Positions 1 to 7,394 of a stretch of 28,349 nucleotides of DNA are shown here, one piece after another. A program made the position numbers and the translations under genes. Within the stretch, counting starts at the first letter, position 1, and every line of letters begins with the position of its first letter. This DNA is from an uncultured Planctomycetales bacterium (lineage in GTDB: Bacteria > Planctomycetota > Planctomycetia > Isosphaerales > Isosphaeraceae), in the NCBI GenBank assembly GCA_937907525.1, contig CALCIB010000238.1, positions 1-28,349 on the forward strand. Reading direction: 5' to 3'. The notes beneath the pieces are model-generated. The model made no database searches. It had not been told where the DNA came from and worked only from the letters and a program-made list of their open reading frames with translations.

Positions 1-64
1 GGTGGGCGCGACCGGAAGCCGTCGGAATAGAAGTCCTCTTCCATCCGAGGCTTGCATCGATACG

Positions 65-126
65 CGACGCCGGTCGACCCCTCATCCGGCCCTTCGGGCC
101 ACCTTCTCCCTCAAGGGGAGAAGGCG
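65..126 (+). repeat. Half-unit of a REPIN-like palindromic repeat
   Basis: The stretch contains a CGACGCCGGTCG block, then CTCATCCGGCCCTTCGGGCC, then a short hairpin of the CTCCC...GGGGAG type. The same blocks occur in the same order at 5561-5621, so the two are copies of one repeat family. Only one arm is present here. No gene is seen across positions 1-426. Confidence 0.7.
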
Positions 127-142
127 ATGACCGCCGCGGCCT

Positions 143-317
143 CTGAAAAAGTGTCGGGTCGTCAGCACCGGGAGAGGGCAGCCGCGCGGCGGCGGGTGAG
201 GGTCGTCGCGCTTCGCGAACGCCGTCGGGTCGTCATGACGCAAACCCAGAGCGTATCCCGAGGCGCGTCGACCCTCACCCGGCCCTTCGGGCCACCCTCT
301 CCCGGTGGGAGAGGGGA
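143..317. repeat. REPIN-like inverted repeat (paired arms)
   Basis: A left arm (about 166-215) and a right arm (about 262-317) are near reverse complements. Each carries a CGGGAGAGGG hairpin end, a GGGTGAGGGTCG core and a GCGCTTCG/GCGCCTCGG inner part. The spacer is about 45 nt. A 23-nt block at 143-165, just outside the left arm, recurs exactly in inverted orientation at 28313-28335. The element belongs to the same family as 6766-6924. Confidence 0.75.
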
Positions 318-370
318 CATCGGACGCTCCCCCATCCTTCTCAAATGCCACGTCGAAAAGTCGTGGCCAT

Positions 371-399
371 GGTCATCCCCGCGAGGGGGGAAGGCCGTT
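371..399. repeat. Degenerate repeat fragment
   Basis: Positions 377-399 are identical over 23 nt to 5603-5625, the outer end of the REPIN at 5471-5625. The fragment sits just downstream of the stop codon of the isochorismatase-like gene at 427 and may be the remnant of an insertion. Its short stem could also help end transcription, which is only inference. Confidence 0.55.
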
Positions 400-426
400 G
401 CGATCGACGCCCGAAATCCGTGGCGG

Positions 427-1311
427 TCAGTCGTCTTCCGGCGCGCCCGCGAAGCGGAACGGCGGTCTGCCCGTGACGTCGGTGCTGGGGAAGCTGGGGC
501 ACCAGTAGCGCTCGACGTGCTCGACCATCAGGGTGATCCCGTCGAAGTGGTCGCCGCCGGGGGGGCGGTCGGGGTTGTACATGACGTCGGTCATGTCGCG
601 CATGAGGACGACCCGTTTGCCCAGGGCGGTCAACTGACGGATGGCGAACGGGCGGCCGAGCACGCACATGTTCAAGTGGACGCCGCAGAGGATCACGCGG
701 TCGATTCCGCGCTCGGCGAGGAGGTTCCAGGTCTCCTGGCCGTCGTCGGTGATCGCGTCGGGCTCGGCGATCTCGATGGCGGCGGTCTGGCGGGTCCAGG
801 GGTCGCCGGTCTGGCATTTTTCGCCCTGGCAGTCACAGCCGCCGTCGGAGTCGTCGATGGGGAGGACGCCCTCGCGGGCCGCGTCGGTCCAGCGCCAGGC
901 GGTCCCCCAGCGTTGCGAGGTCGCCAGCGGGACCGGCGTGGGGACGAAGGGGGCGCGGCGGGCGCGTTCGCGCTGGGGCGTCCCCTCGTAGAAGCCGGTG
1001 GTGGTGCTGGGGGCGTGGATGACGAACGCGCCTTTGGCGCGGGCGGCCTTGAGCATCGCGTTCATCGGCCCGGCCATCTCGCCGACCCGGCGCTCGGCCG
1101 ACTTGCACCAGTGCTTGTCCCACATGTCGCAGACGATGATCGCCGTCTTGCCCGGCTCCCACCGGCCGATCGATTCGGTGATTTCGGTCTGGCCGTCGAC
1201 CACGCTTCGGGATCGCAGGTGAAGCGTGAACGGGCCGTCGTCGGCCGTGGCGGTCGACGCCAGCGTCGCCAAGAGCAGCGCGGCGGCGAGGCTCGGGGGC
1301 GTCCGATTCAT
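427..1311 (-). CDS. Secreted isochorismatase-like cysteine hydrolase
   Basis: The gene encodes 294 residues of the isochorismatase-like hydrolase superfamily, which includes nicotinamidases and other amidases using an Asp-Lys-Cys triad. The candidate Asp is residue 62 in IIVCDMWD. The candidate nucleophile is Cys216 in ILCGVHLNMCVLGR, in the usual place near the end of the Rossmann-like core. The start at 1311 is preferred over an upstream ATG because AGGAG lies just upstream and translation then begins directly with a signal peptide (MNRTPPSLAAALLLATLAST). An extra segment rich in Cys and Asp (about residues 151-170, SDGGCDCQGEKC) is not typical of the small cytosolic family members. The substrate cannot be told from the sequence. 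The gene stands alone, divergent from the secreted protein at 1568. Confidence 0.85.
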   Translation of the reverse strand: MNRTPPSLAAALLLATLASTATADDGPFTLHLRSRSVVDGQTEITESIGRWEPGKTAIIVCDMWDKHWCKSAERRVGEMAGPMNAMLKAARAKGAFVIHAPSTTTGFYEGTPQRERARRAPFVPTPVPLATSQRWGTAWRWTDAAREGVLPIDDSDGGCDCQGEKCQTGDPWTRQTAAIEIAEPDAITDDGQETWNLLAERGIDRVILCGVHLNMCVLGRPFAIRQLTALGKRVVLMRDMTDVMYNPDRPPGGDHFDGITLMVEHVERYWCPSFPSTDVTGRPPFRFAGAPEDD

Positions 1312-1515
1312 GACGGGCTCCTGGTCGGGAGGTCGAGGACGGTCGACGATTCGCTCCGTCATCATGGCGGCGCGGCGACGTCGAGGGAAGAGGCGCGGCC
1401 TTCATCACGGCGGCGGCGACCGCGTCGAGGACGTCGGGCGGTCGCATGGCGCGGTTGGGATCGAATCAAAACCGCCAACGCCGATCCTTCGTAAGAAGCC
1501 GTCCGCGCGATGCGT

Positions 1516-1521
1516 TATATT
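1516..1521 (+). promoter_or_regulatory. Possible -10 element (TATATT)
   Basis: TATATT lies in a short AT-rich patch of an otherwise GC-rich region, 46 nt ahead of the start at 1568. No convincing -35 box is seen at 16-18 nt spacing, so this is a weak call. Confidence 0.25.
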
Positions 1522-1567
1522 ACATGCCGATACGGTTCGCTCTCGCCGTCCCCTTGGAGTCGCCGTG

Positions 1568-2536
1568 ATGATCGCCGGAAGACGCTCGCGGCCTCGTCCG
1601 CGCCGGACTTTTTCGAGTTCGTGGGCGCTGCTGGAGTCGCGGGCGTTGCTCAGCGTCGCGGCCGGGGTCGCCGACGTCGCGGCGGCGCGGCGGGGGCCGA
1701 CCGTCGCCGTGGACGAGCCTTACGCGCCTTACGACTCGCGCGGCTTCCAGGTCGCCGGTTCCTCCCTCTACTTCCAGGGCCCCGCCAGTTCTCTCGACGC
1801 GCGCGTCGAGGTATACGCGGCGCCGCGACGGGGCGCGGCGATCCTGATCGGCCAGACCGAGGTCGATGCCGACGGCTACTGGCGGCTCGGTTCCGACGTC
1901 ACGCTCGCCGACGGCCTGTACGCGATCCGCGCCCGGGCGGTCGACCTGGCCACCGGCCTCGCCGGCCCGTTCGCGACGATGGCGTCGAAGCTCGACGTCG
2001 ACCACGTCGGCCCCCGGATCATCGACGCCCGGATCCAACCGGAGCGGGGACGGATCACGCTCGTCTTCCGCGATTTCGGGGGCTACCGAAACGTCGGCGC
2101 CGGGCTCATGCGGGCCACCGTGGAGTATCCGCCGTCGTTCGCCTTCGCGCCGACGTCGGCCCCCTGGCCGGGTCCGACCGATCCGCGATGGGAGACCACC
2201 GGGGTCGACGTGTCGCCCGCCGGGCGCGACGGCGTCCAGCGAGTCGTCGTCACGATCAACGACGGGGCGCCGATTCCGGACGGGAGCTACCGGCTCTACG
2301 TCCAGTCGCCCGGCCCCGTCTACCCCGAATACGGCCCCCCTTATTACGTCCACGTCCCTTTCTGGGCCCTGGGCGTCACGGACGAGGCCGGTAACCAGCT
2401 CGACGGCGCGGCGACCAGCACGATCCCCGCGCCGGACTCCAACGACTACGCCGCGGCGTTCGTCGTGAGCGGCGGCGGGGCCTCGCGCCCCGGTCCCGTC
2501 GTCTCCCCACGATGGCGAGGCTTGATGCGCGGTTGA
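1568..2536 (+). CDS. LEPR-XLL-type secreted/surface protein of unknown function
   Basis: The 322-residue protein starts with a basic stretch (MIAGRRSRPRPRR), a short hydrophobic part and then LLESRALLS at about residues 21-29. This matches the LEPR-XLL type N-terminal motif that planctomycetes place on many large exported proteins. The rest looks like extracellular beta-sandwich material: residues 60-130 resemble an Ig-like domain (EVDADGYWRLGS... LADGLYAIRARAVD, as in domains listing structural properties of a repeat unit). The segment around 135-260 has GPRIIDARI and DGSYRLYV strands. GGAG at 1556-1559 serves either the ATG at 1568 (8 nt) or an in-frame GTG at 1565 (5 nt). No catalytic motif is seen. 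The role is unknown; a surface or matrix protein is inferred. Confidence 0.75.
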   Translation: MIAGRRSRPRPRRTFSSSWALLESRALLSVAAGVADVAAARRGPTVAVDEPYAPYDSRGFQVAGSSLYFQGPASSLDARVEVYAAPRRGAAILIGQTEVDADGYWRLGSDVTLADGLYAIRARAVDLATGLAGPFATMASKLDVDHVGPRIIDARIQPERGRITLVFRDFGGYRNVGAGLMRATVEYPPSFAFAPTSAPWPGPTDPRWETTGVDVSPAGRDGVQRVVVTINDGAPIPDGSYRLYVQSPGPVYPEYGPPYYVHVPFWALGVTDEAGNQLDGAATSTIPAPDSNDYAAAFVVSGGGASRPGPVVSPRWRGLMRG

Positions 2537-2558
2537 CCGCGACGTCGGCGGCGGTCGT

Positions 2559-3692
2559 TCACGAGGTCGGCGCGGTCGTGGCGTTCAGGCCCCTGGCGGC
2601 GGCGAGGCGCTCGTAGAGGTCGGCGAAGCGGGCGACCATGGCGTCGGCGCGGAACTCGGCCAGGACGCGGGCGCGGCCGGCCTCGCCCAGGGCGCGGCCG
2701 CGATCGGGGTCGCGGACCAGGTCGCGGAGGGCGCGCGCCAGAAGCGGCGCGTCGCCGACCGGCGCCAGGACGCCGGTGACGCCGTCGACGACGACCTCGG
2801 TCGTTCCGGGGGCGGCGGTCGCCACCACCGGCCTGGCCTGGAGCATCGCCTCCAGCACCACGTTGGGCAGGCCCTCGTAGGCGCTGGGGAGGACCGCCAC
2901 GTCGGCGGCGGCCATCAGCCGCGGGACGTCGTCGCGATGGCCGAGGAACCGGACCTTGTCCGTAAGCGCCAGCCCGACGGCCAACCGCTCCAGCGACTCG
3001 CGCGAGGGACCGTCGCCGACGATCGCCGTTCGCAGATCGGGCTGGACGTGTTGCAAGAGGTCCAGGACCTTCAGCAGGTCGTCGACCCGCTTCTGGGGGG
3101 CGAGCCGGCCGACGAAGAGGGCGAGTTTGGCGTCGCCCGGAAAGCCGATCTCGGCGCGGACGGCGGCGGGGTCGACCTTCGGGGGCGGCTCGTCGGCGAT
3201 GCCGGAGTAGATCATCTCCAGGCGGTCGGCCGGCACGCCGAGCCTCTTGTAGAAGTCGACGACGGCGTGGGAGTTGCCCACCACCTTGTCGGAATACGTC
3301 GCCAGTTTGCGGTCGACGTAGCGCTCGATCGGCCCTTTCCAGAGGTCGACGGCCATCTCGGCGGTGACGACCACCGGCGCGCCGGCGCGACGGGCGGCGA
3401 TCCGGCCGTAGGCGTTGGCGGCGAACAGCCAGGTCTGGACGACGTCGAAGCGGCCGGCCTTCAGGAACGCCGTCAAGCGGCGGAGGGCGGAGGGGTCGAC
3501 CTTGAACCGCTTGGTGATCCCGGTCACCGGCACGCCGGCCGCGGTCAACTCGGCCTCCAGCGGGCCCGAGCGCGTGAGCGTCGCCGCCTCCACCTGGAAG
3601 CGGTCGCGCGGCAGGCCCCTGGCGAGCGTCACCATCTGCTTCTCGGCCCCCGAGCGGTCGAGCGTCGGGATGAGCTGCAACACCTTGAGCAC
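2559..3692 (-). CDS. GT4-family glycosyltransferase
   Basis: The 377-residue protein has a GT-B fold layout. The N-terminal domain opens with VLQLIPTLDRSGAEKQMV, where the GAEK loop is typical of GT4 acceptor-side domains. The C-terminal domain opens with LFVGRLAPQKRVDDLL at about residues 192-207. The EX7E motif is E273 and E281 in AYEGLPNVVLEAM, which contacts the nucleotide sugar in this family. The start is a GTG. The gene begins 1 nt after the stop of the second glycosyltransferase, so the two are certainly cotranscribed. It most likely transfers a hexose from a nucleotide donor in polysaccharide or glycolipid synthesis at the inner face of the cytoplasmic membrane; donor and acceptor are not known. 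Confidence 0.92.
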   Translation of the reverse strand: MLKVLQLIPTLDRSGAEKQMVTLARGLPRDRFQVEAATLTRSGPLEAELTAAGVPVTGITKRFKVDPSALRRLTAFLKAGRFDVVQTWLFAANAYGRIAARRAGAPVVVTAEMAVDLWKGPIERYVDRKLATYSDKVVGNSHAVVDFYKRLGVPADRLEMIYSGIADEPPPKVDPAAVRAEIGFPGDAKLALFVGRLAPQKRVDDLLKVLDLLQHVQPDLRTAIVGDGPSRESLERLAVGLALTDKVRFLGHRDDVPRLMAAADVAVLPSAYEGLPNVVLEAMLQARPVVATAAPGTTEVVVDGVTGVLAPVGDAPLLARALRDLVRDPDRGRALGEAGRARVLAEFRADAMVARFADLYERLAAARGLNATTAPTS

Positions 3693-3693
3693 G

Positions 3694-4881
3694 TCAAACC
3701 CCGTTTCCCTGGTCCGATCGCCGGCGCGCGATCACGTCGTGGAACAGTTGGAGGTGCCGCCGCGCCACGGCCCGGATCGAAAACTCCCGCTCGACCCGTC
3801 CCCGCGCCGCGCGGCTCATGTGGAAGGCGCGGTCGAAGTTCGACCACTGCTCGACGATCGCGGCGGCCAGACCGTTCGCGGAGTCGGGGGGGGCGAGCCG
3901 GCCGTGCTTGAAGTCGACGATCAGCCGGCGGTTGCCGGGGATCGCCGAGGCGACCACCGGCACGCCGACGGCCATCGCCTCCAGAAGCGCTATGCTCATC
4001 CCCTCCTCCGTCGATGGCAGGACGAACAGGTCGGCGGCGCGCAGCTCGGCCTCGACGTCCTCGGTCGCGCCGGGCATCGCCAGGGCGTCGGCGCCCAGGC
4101 TGAGTTCGTCGGCGAGGCTCGCCAGGGCCGGCCGCTCGGGGCCCTCGCCGATGAGGACGAGTTTGGCCTTCGGGAACGTGCCGCGGACGATCCGCCAGGC
4201 GCGGAGGAGCGTATGCAGGTTCTTCTCGGGCGCGAGCCGGCCGACGAACACGGCGCGGGGGGCGTCGCGCCAGCCTTCCCGGCGTTGCCAGGGGCGGGAG
4301 GGGACCGGCGCGCCGTTGGGGACGTCGTGGATCCGGTCGGCGTCGTAGCCGGCGGCGGTCAGTTCGGCGCGGACGGGCCTGGAGATGGCGATGTAGGCGT
4401 CGGCTTGTTTGCACCGCCGGGCGATCCGCGCGCCGAAGTTCCCCTTGCGCTGCCAGGCGACGTCGCCGGTGTCGCCCGCGCCCTCGGGCCGCAGGACGAC
4501 CGGGAAGCCGCGGCGGGCGGCGACGCCCAACGCGGCGTGGGCGTCGTGCTTGAGCATGGAGACGTAGGCGAGATCGACCGGGTTGGCCTTCAACCACCGC
4601 GTCAGGTTCCGCATGTACAGCCACGTCCCGACGAACCGCAAGGGCGAGGTCGGCAGGCGGTGGACGACCAGCCGGCCGCCGCCGCGGGAGCGCGGCTGGT
4701 CGAACTCCTCGCGCGCGGGGAGACGGGCGGCCTCGCCGACGGCGGAGGTGAGGACGGCGACGTCGGCGCCCTCGCGGGCGAGGGCCTCGGCGAGATAGCC
4801 CAGCACCCGCTCCGCGCCGCCGATCAGGGGCGGATAGCGTCGCGAGATCAGGACCAGCTTGAGGGGGGCGGCGGCGGTCAT
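3694..4881 (-). CDS. GT4-family glycosyltransferase
   Basis: The 395-residue protein is a second GT-B glycosyltransferase of family 4. It starts with LVLISRRYPPLIGGAERV, the usual N-terminal Gly-rich loop with GGAE. The donor-binding half has VFVGRLAPEKNLHTLL (about 211-226), IGEGPER (244-250) and the EX7E pair E293/E301 in EEGMSIALLEAM. Its ATG overlaps the stop of the phosphoribosyltransferase gene by 4 nt (ATGA). The two GT4 genes are not close copies of each other, so they probably act on successive sugars of the same glycan rather than being redundant; that is inference. Confidence 0.92.
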   Translation of the reverse strand: MTAAAPLKLVLISRRYPPLIGGAERVLGYLAEALAREGADVAVLTSAVGEAARLPAREEFDQPRSRGGGRLVVHRLPTSPLRFVGTWLYMRNLTRWLKANPVDLAYVSMLKHDAHAALGVAARRGFPVVLRPEGAGDTGDVAWQRKGNFGARIARRCKQADAYIAISRPVRAELTAAGYDADRIHDVPNGAPVPSRPWQRREGWRDAPRAVFVGRLAPEKNLHTLLRAWRIVRGTFPKAKLVLIGEGPERPALASLADELSLGADALAMPGATEDVEAELRAADLFVLPSTEEGMSIALLEAMAVGVPVVASAIPGNRRLIVDFKHGRLAPPDSANGLAAAIVEQWSNFDRAFHMSRAARGRVEREFSIRAVARRHLQLFHDVIARRRSDQGNGV

Positions 4882-5405
4882 GCGTCGGGTCGATCCGTCA
4901 GCACGCCGACGAACGGGAGGTGGCGGTAGTCGTCGTCATAGTCCAGCCCGTAGCCGACGACGAAGGCGTCGGGGATCGTGAAGCCGCGATAGTCCGGCTC
5001 GATCGGCACGGTCTGGCGGCCGATCTTGCGCAGCAGCACGGCCGTTTTGACGCTCCGCGCCCCCCGCGCGGCGAGGTGCTCGACCAGGGCGGCGAGCGTC
5101 CGCCCGGTGTCCAGGATGTCGTCGAGCAACAGCACGTCGCGATCGGCGACGTCGGGGGCGAGGGTCTCGTTGACGATCAGGGTGGAGCCGGTGGTGGTCG
5201 CGCCGCGATAGCTGCTGGCGTGGATCAGGCCGATCCGGTGGGGGACGTCGACGGCCCGGATCAGGTCGGCCAGGGCGATCAGGCTGCCGGTGAGAACCGC
5301 CACGATCGTCAGCGGCTTGCCGGCGTAGTCGCGCGCGACCTCCGCGCCGAGCTCTCGCAATCGGGCGCGGAGGGCGGCCTCCGGAATCAGGACCTCGACG
5401 GGCAC
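4878..5405 (-). CDS. hpt: Hypoxanthine phosphoribosyltransferase
   Basis: The 175-residue protein has the family's usual length. The PRPP-binding loop is VLLLDDILDTGRTL at residues 91-104, with the paired acidic residues D95/D96. SSYRG at 64-68 is the flexible-loop region. The C-terminal GYGLDYDDDYRHLP (151-164) is the purine-binding and Mg-binding end seen in Hpt proteins. It salvages hypoxanthine or guanine to IMP or GMP with PRPP in the cytosol. The start is a GTG preceded by GAGGAG at 11 nt. It is the first gene of an operon with two GT4 glycosyltransferases, an unusual pairing with no clear metabolic link. Confidence 0.93.
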   Translation of the reverse strand: MPVEVLIPEAALRARLRELGAEVARDYAGKPLTIVAVLTGSLIALADLIRAVDVPHRIGLIHASSYRGATTTGSTLIVNETLAPDVADRDVLLLDDILDTGRTLAALVEHLAARGARSVKTAVLLRKIGRQTVPIEPDYRGFTIPDAFVVGYGLDYDDDYRHLPFVGVLTDRPDA

Positions 5406-5470
5406 GGCGATCGGGACTCCTCGCGTTACAATGAGATGACCGTCATGGATTTCGGAGGGATGGAGACGGT

Positions 5471-5625
5471 TTTCCCCCCTCGCGGGGGAAGACAGACCGC
5501 GAAGCGGTCAGATGAGGGGGGACCGGCGTCGGACGCGCATCCTGACGCCGGATTGAGATCCGACGCCGGTCGCCCCCTCATCCGGCCCTTCGGGCCACCT
5601 TCCCCCGCGAGGGGGGAAGGCCGTT
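5471..5625. repeat. REPIN-like inverted repeat
   Basis: The left arm is about 5471-5532 and the right arm about 5561-5621, near reverse complements of each other. Each arm has a CCCCTCGCGGGGGAAG hairpin end and a GATGAGGGGG...ACCGGCGTCGG inner part; the spacer is about 28 nt. The element fills most of the gap between the divergent hpt and sigma-factor genes. It shares its right arm with 65-126 and its outer end with 377-399. Confidence 0.8.
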
Positions 5626-5733
5626 CATCGTCCCGCCCGAATCCACTTTATGAGACGGTCTCTCAGTCTACCCCGAAACCCCCGGATCGAATAGCGGACG
5701 CCTCGGGATCGTCTCGTCATGGTGGGAGGGCGC

Positions 5734-6312
5734 ATGCCGGAGGGCCCGACGATCGCATCCATCCCCGACGAGGAGTTGGTCCGACGGGCCCGCGAGCGCG
5801 ACCCGGCGGCCCGCGAGGAGTTGTTCCTCCGCCACCGCGACGACGCCTTCCGAACCGCCCATCGCCTCCTGGGGAACGAACACGACGCCCTGGACGCGGT
5901 CCAGGACTCGCTTTTGAAGGCGTTCCGCCGGCTGGACGAGTTCGACGGCCGCGGCGGGTTCCGGTTCTGGCTGCTTCGGATCGTGGTGAACACGGCCCTG
6001 GATCAGGGGAGGAGGCGGAAGCGGAGCAAGGCCGTCGTCCTGGAGGTCGAGCCCCCGAGCGGCTCCCCCGACGACGACCCCTCCCGCGGCCTGGGACGGG
6101 CCGACCTGCGGCGGTCGCTGGACGAGGCGCTTTCGAAGCTCTCGCCCCCCCTGCGGGCGACGTTCGTGATGTTCGCCGAGGCCGGGATGACGTATAAGGA
6201 AATAGCCGAGGCCCTGGAAGTCCCGATCGGAACGGTGATGAGCCGGATCAACGGGGCCCGCCGCAAGCTCCGGGAGACGCTCGATTGGGACCGCCTCAAG
6301 GGGATCGACTAG
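5734..6312 (+). CDS. ECF-family RNA polymerase sigma factor
   Basis: The protein has 192 residues from the ATG at 5734. That start has GGGAGG 4 nt upstream; an alternative ATG at 5719 lacks a ribosome site. Sigma region 2 covers about residues 25-92 (EELFLRHRDDAFRTAHRLLG, then DALDAVQDSLLKAFRRLDEF and FRFWLLRIVVNTALDQGRR). Sigma region 4 is at about 133-185 (LSPPLRATFVMFAEAGMTYK, then EIAEALEVPIGTVMSRINGARRKLRE), a helix-turn-helix for the -35 element. It should direct RNA polymerase to a stress or envelope regulon. A small gene with one membrane helix follows 14 nt downstream and may be its regulator. Confidence 0.93.
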   Translation: MPEGPTIASIPDEELVRRARERDPAAREELFLRHRDDAFRTAHRLLGNEHDALDAVQDSLLKAFRRLDEFDGRGGFRFWLLRIVVNTALDQGRRRKRSKAVVLEVEPPSGSPDDDPSRGLGRADLRRSLDEALSKLSPPLRATFVMFAEAGMTYKEIAEALEVPIGTVMSRINGARRKLRETLDWDRLKGID

Positions 6313-6326
6313 GTCGGGACGAGAGG

Positions 6327-6737
6327 ATGGGGAACGAGCCGATGAACGATCTCGACCGCCTCTGGGAAGCGACGCGGCCCGCCCCGCCGTCGGCCGAGGC
6401 GTGGGACCGCGTCTGGGCGGGGATCGTCGAACGGATCGACGAGCCGGTCCCGATGGTCGCGCCGTCGCGGGGCCGTTGGGCGGCCGTCGGCCTGGTCCTG
6501 CTGGCGCAGGCGGCCGCGGTGCTGCTTGCGGTGGGCGTCGGCCGCCACGCCCCCGCGCCGCCGCCGCCGATCCACGTCGAGGAGGGCCGGCTGGTCCTGA
6601 TCCGAGGCGCCGCCGACGCCGTGGAGGTCGCCGATCTGACCCCCCGGCTCGGAAGCGCCGGGGTGGACGCCTGGTATCTGGTCCACAATTACTTCGAGTC
6701 CGCCGCCGCCGGCCCGTTCGTGGCGATGGCCGAATGA
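6327..6737 (+). CDS. Small single-helix membrane protein, possible anti-sigma factor
   Basis: The 136-residue protein has a soluble N-terminal part with a predicted helix (LDRLWEATRPAPPSAEAWDRVWAGI), one membrane helix at about residues 51-70 (AAVGLVLLAQAAAVLLAVGV) and a short outer domain ending FVAMAE. The order sigma factor, then cytosolic helix plus membrane helix plus periplasmic tail, is that of anti-sigma factors. No HxxxCxxC zinc motif is present, so it is not a classic zinc anti-sigma protein. The start may instead be the ATG at 6342; neither has a good ribosome site. The role is inferred from position only. Confidence 0.7.
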   Translation: MGNEPMNDLDRLWEATRPAPPSAEAWDRVWAGIVERIDEPVPMVAPSRGRWAAVGLVLLAQAAAVLLAVGVGRHAPAPPPPIHVEEGRLVLIRGAADAVEVADLTPRLGSAGVDAWYLVHNYFESAAAGPFVAMAE

Positions 6738-7378
6738 AACGGTGGGACGGGGCGACGTCCTACGTCCCCTCTCCCGCCGGGAGAGGGTGGCCCGAAGGGC
6801 CGGGCGGGGGTCGTCGCGCTTCGGAGGGGGTGACGGTCTCCAGGCTCCCAATCCAACGGCGTTCTCGAAGCGCGACGACCCTCACCCGCCGCTTCGCGGC
6901 CGCCCTCTCCCGGCGGGAGCGGGGACCGAGAGCTTCACTCGCGCTCCTCCTTATTTTATTCGTCGGCTGCGCGCCTCGTCCGGAACCCGCTCCGCCGCCG
7001 GTCGAGCCGGGGCGGTCGGTGACGGTCACGGTCTTCGCGATCCGGGCGACGCCGGGGGCGGGGTTCGATCCCCGGCTGGCGCCGGTGCGAGGCCAGTTGC
7101 GGTCGATCGCGCCCGACGACCGACTGGAGTTGATCGCCACCGCCAGCGAGCCGCTGAGGCCGGGGGAGACCCTGACTTGCGAGCTTGGCGACGACCGGAT
7201 CGCCGAGACGACCTTCGAGAAGGACGAGGACGGCCGAATCTTGCTGCGCTGCGTCTTCAAGGACGGCGACGCGCCACCGTTCTCCACCCGCGTCGACGCC
7301 CCTGAAAACCAACTCTTCTTCTACGAGCGCCCCCTGGGTGACGGCGCCCGCGCCTTGATCGGCGTGGGCGCGCGCTGA
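6734..7378 (+). CDS. Putative lipoprotein with a repeat inserted at its 5' end
   Basis: The frame opens with an ATG at 6734 that overlaps the previous stop (ATGA) and stays open to 7378 (214 residues). Codons 12-64 are the REPIN at 6766-6924 read through. The real export signal appears only at about residues 68-79, SLALLLILFVGC, with a lipobox-like FVGC followed by a Pro-rich linker. The mature part (about 80-214) has strands such as VTVTVFAIRATPGAGF and ETLTCELGDDRIAE and no known catalytic motif. As read, the signal would be buried behind more than 60 Arg-rich residues, so the gene may be damaged or may start at an unusual codon inside the repeat. It ends the sigma-factor operon. Confidence 0.65.
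   Translation: MKRWDGATSYVPSPAGRGWPEGPGGGRRASEGVTVSRLPIQRRSRSATTLTRRFAAALSRRERGPRASLALLLILFVGCAPRPEPAPPPVEPGRSVTVTVFAIRATPGAGFDPRLAPVRGQLRSIAPDDRLELIATASEPLRPGETLTCELGDDRIAETTFEKDEDGRILLRCVFKDGDAPPFSTRVDAPENQLFFYERPLGDGARALIGVGAR
6766..6924. repeat. REPIN-like inverted repeat inside a coding frame
   Basis: The left arm (6766-6825) begins CCCCTCTCCCGCCGGGAGAG, and the right arm (6864-6924) is its near reverse complement. Both share the GTCGTCGCGCTTCG inner end with the element at 166-215. It lies between the start codon at 6734 and the signal-peptide codons at 6935 of the lipoprotein gene, and none of its codons in that frame is a stop. Confidence 0.8.
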
Positions 7379-7394
7379 GGGTCCGTTTCCCTCG

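Noticed and set aside
52..1494. Open frame of 480 codons on the plus strand
   Set aside because: It lies antisense to the isochorismatase-like gene and runs through repeats; the protein is low in complexity and has no family features.
3415..4929. Open frame of 504 codons on the plus strand
   Set aside because: It is antisense to the two GT4 genes, which have clear EX7E motifs and operon spacing.
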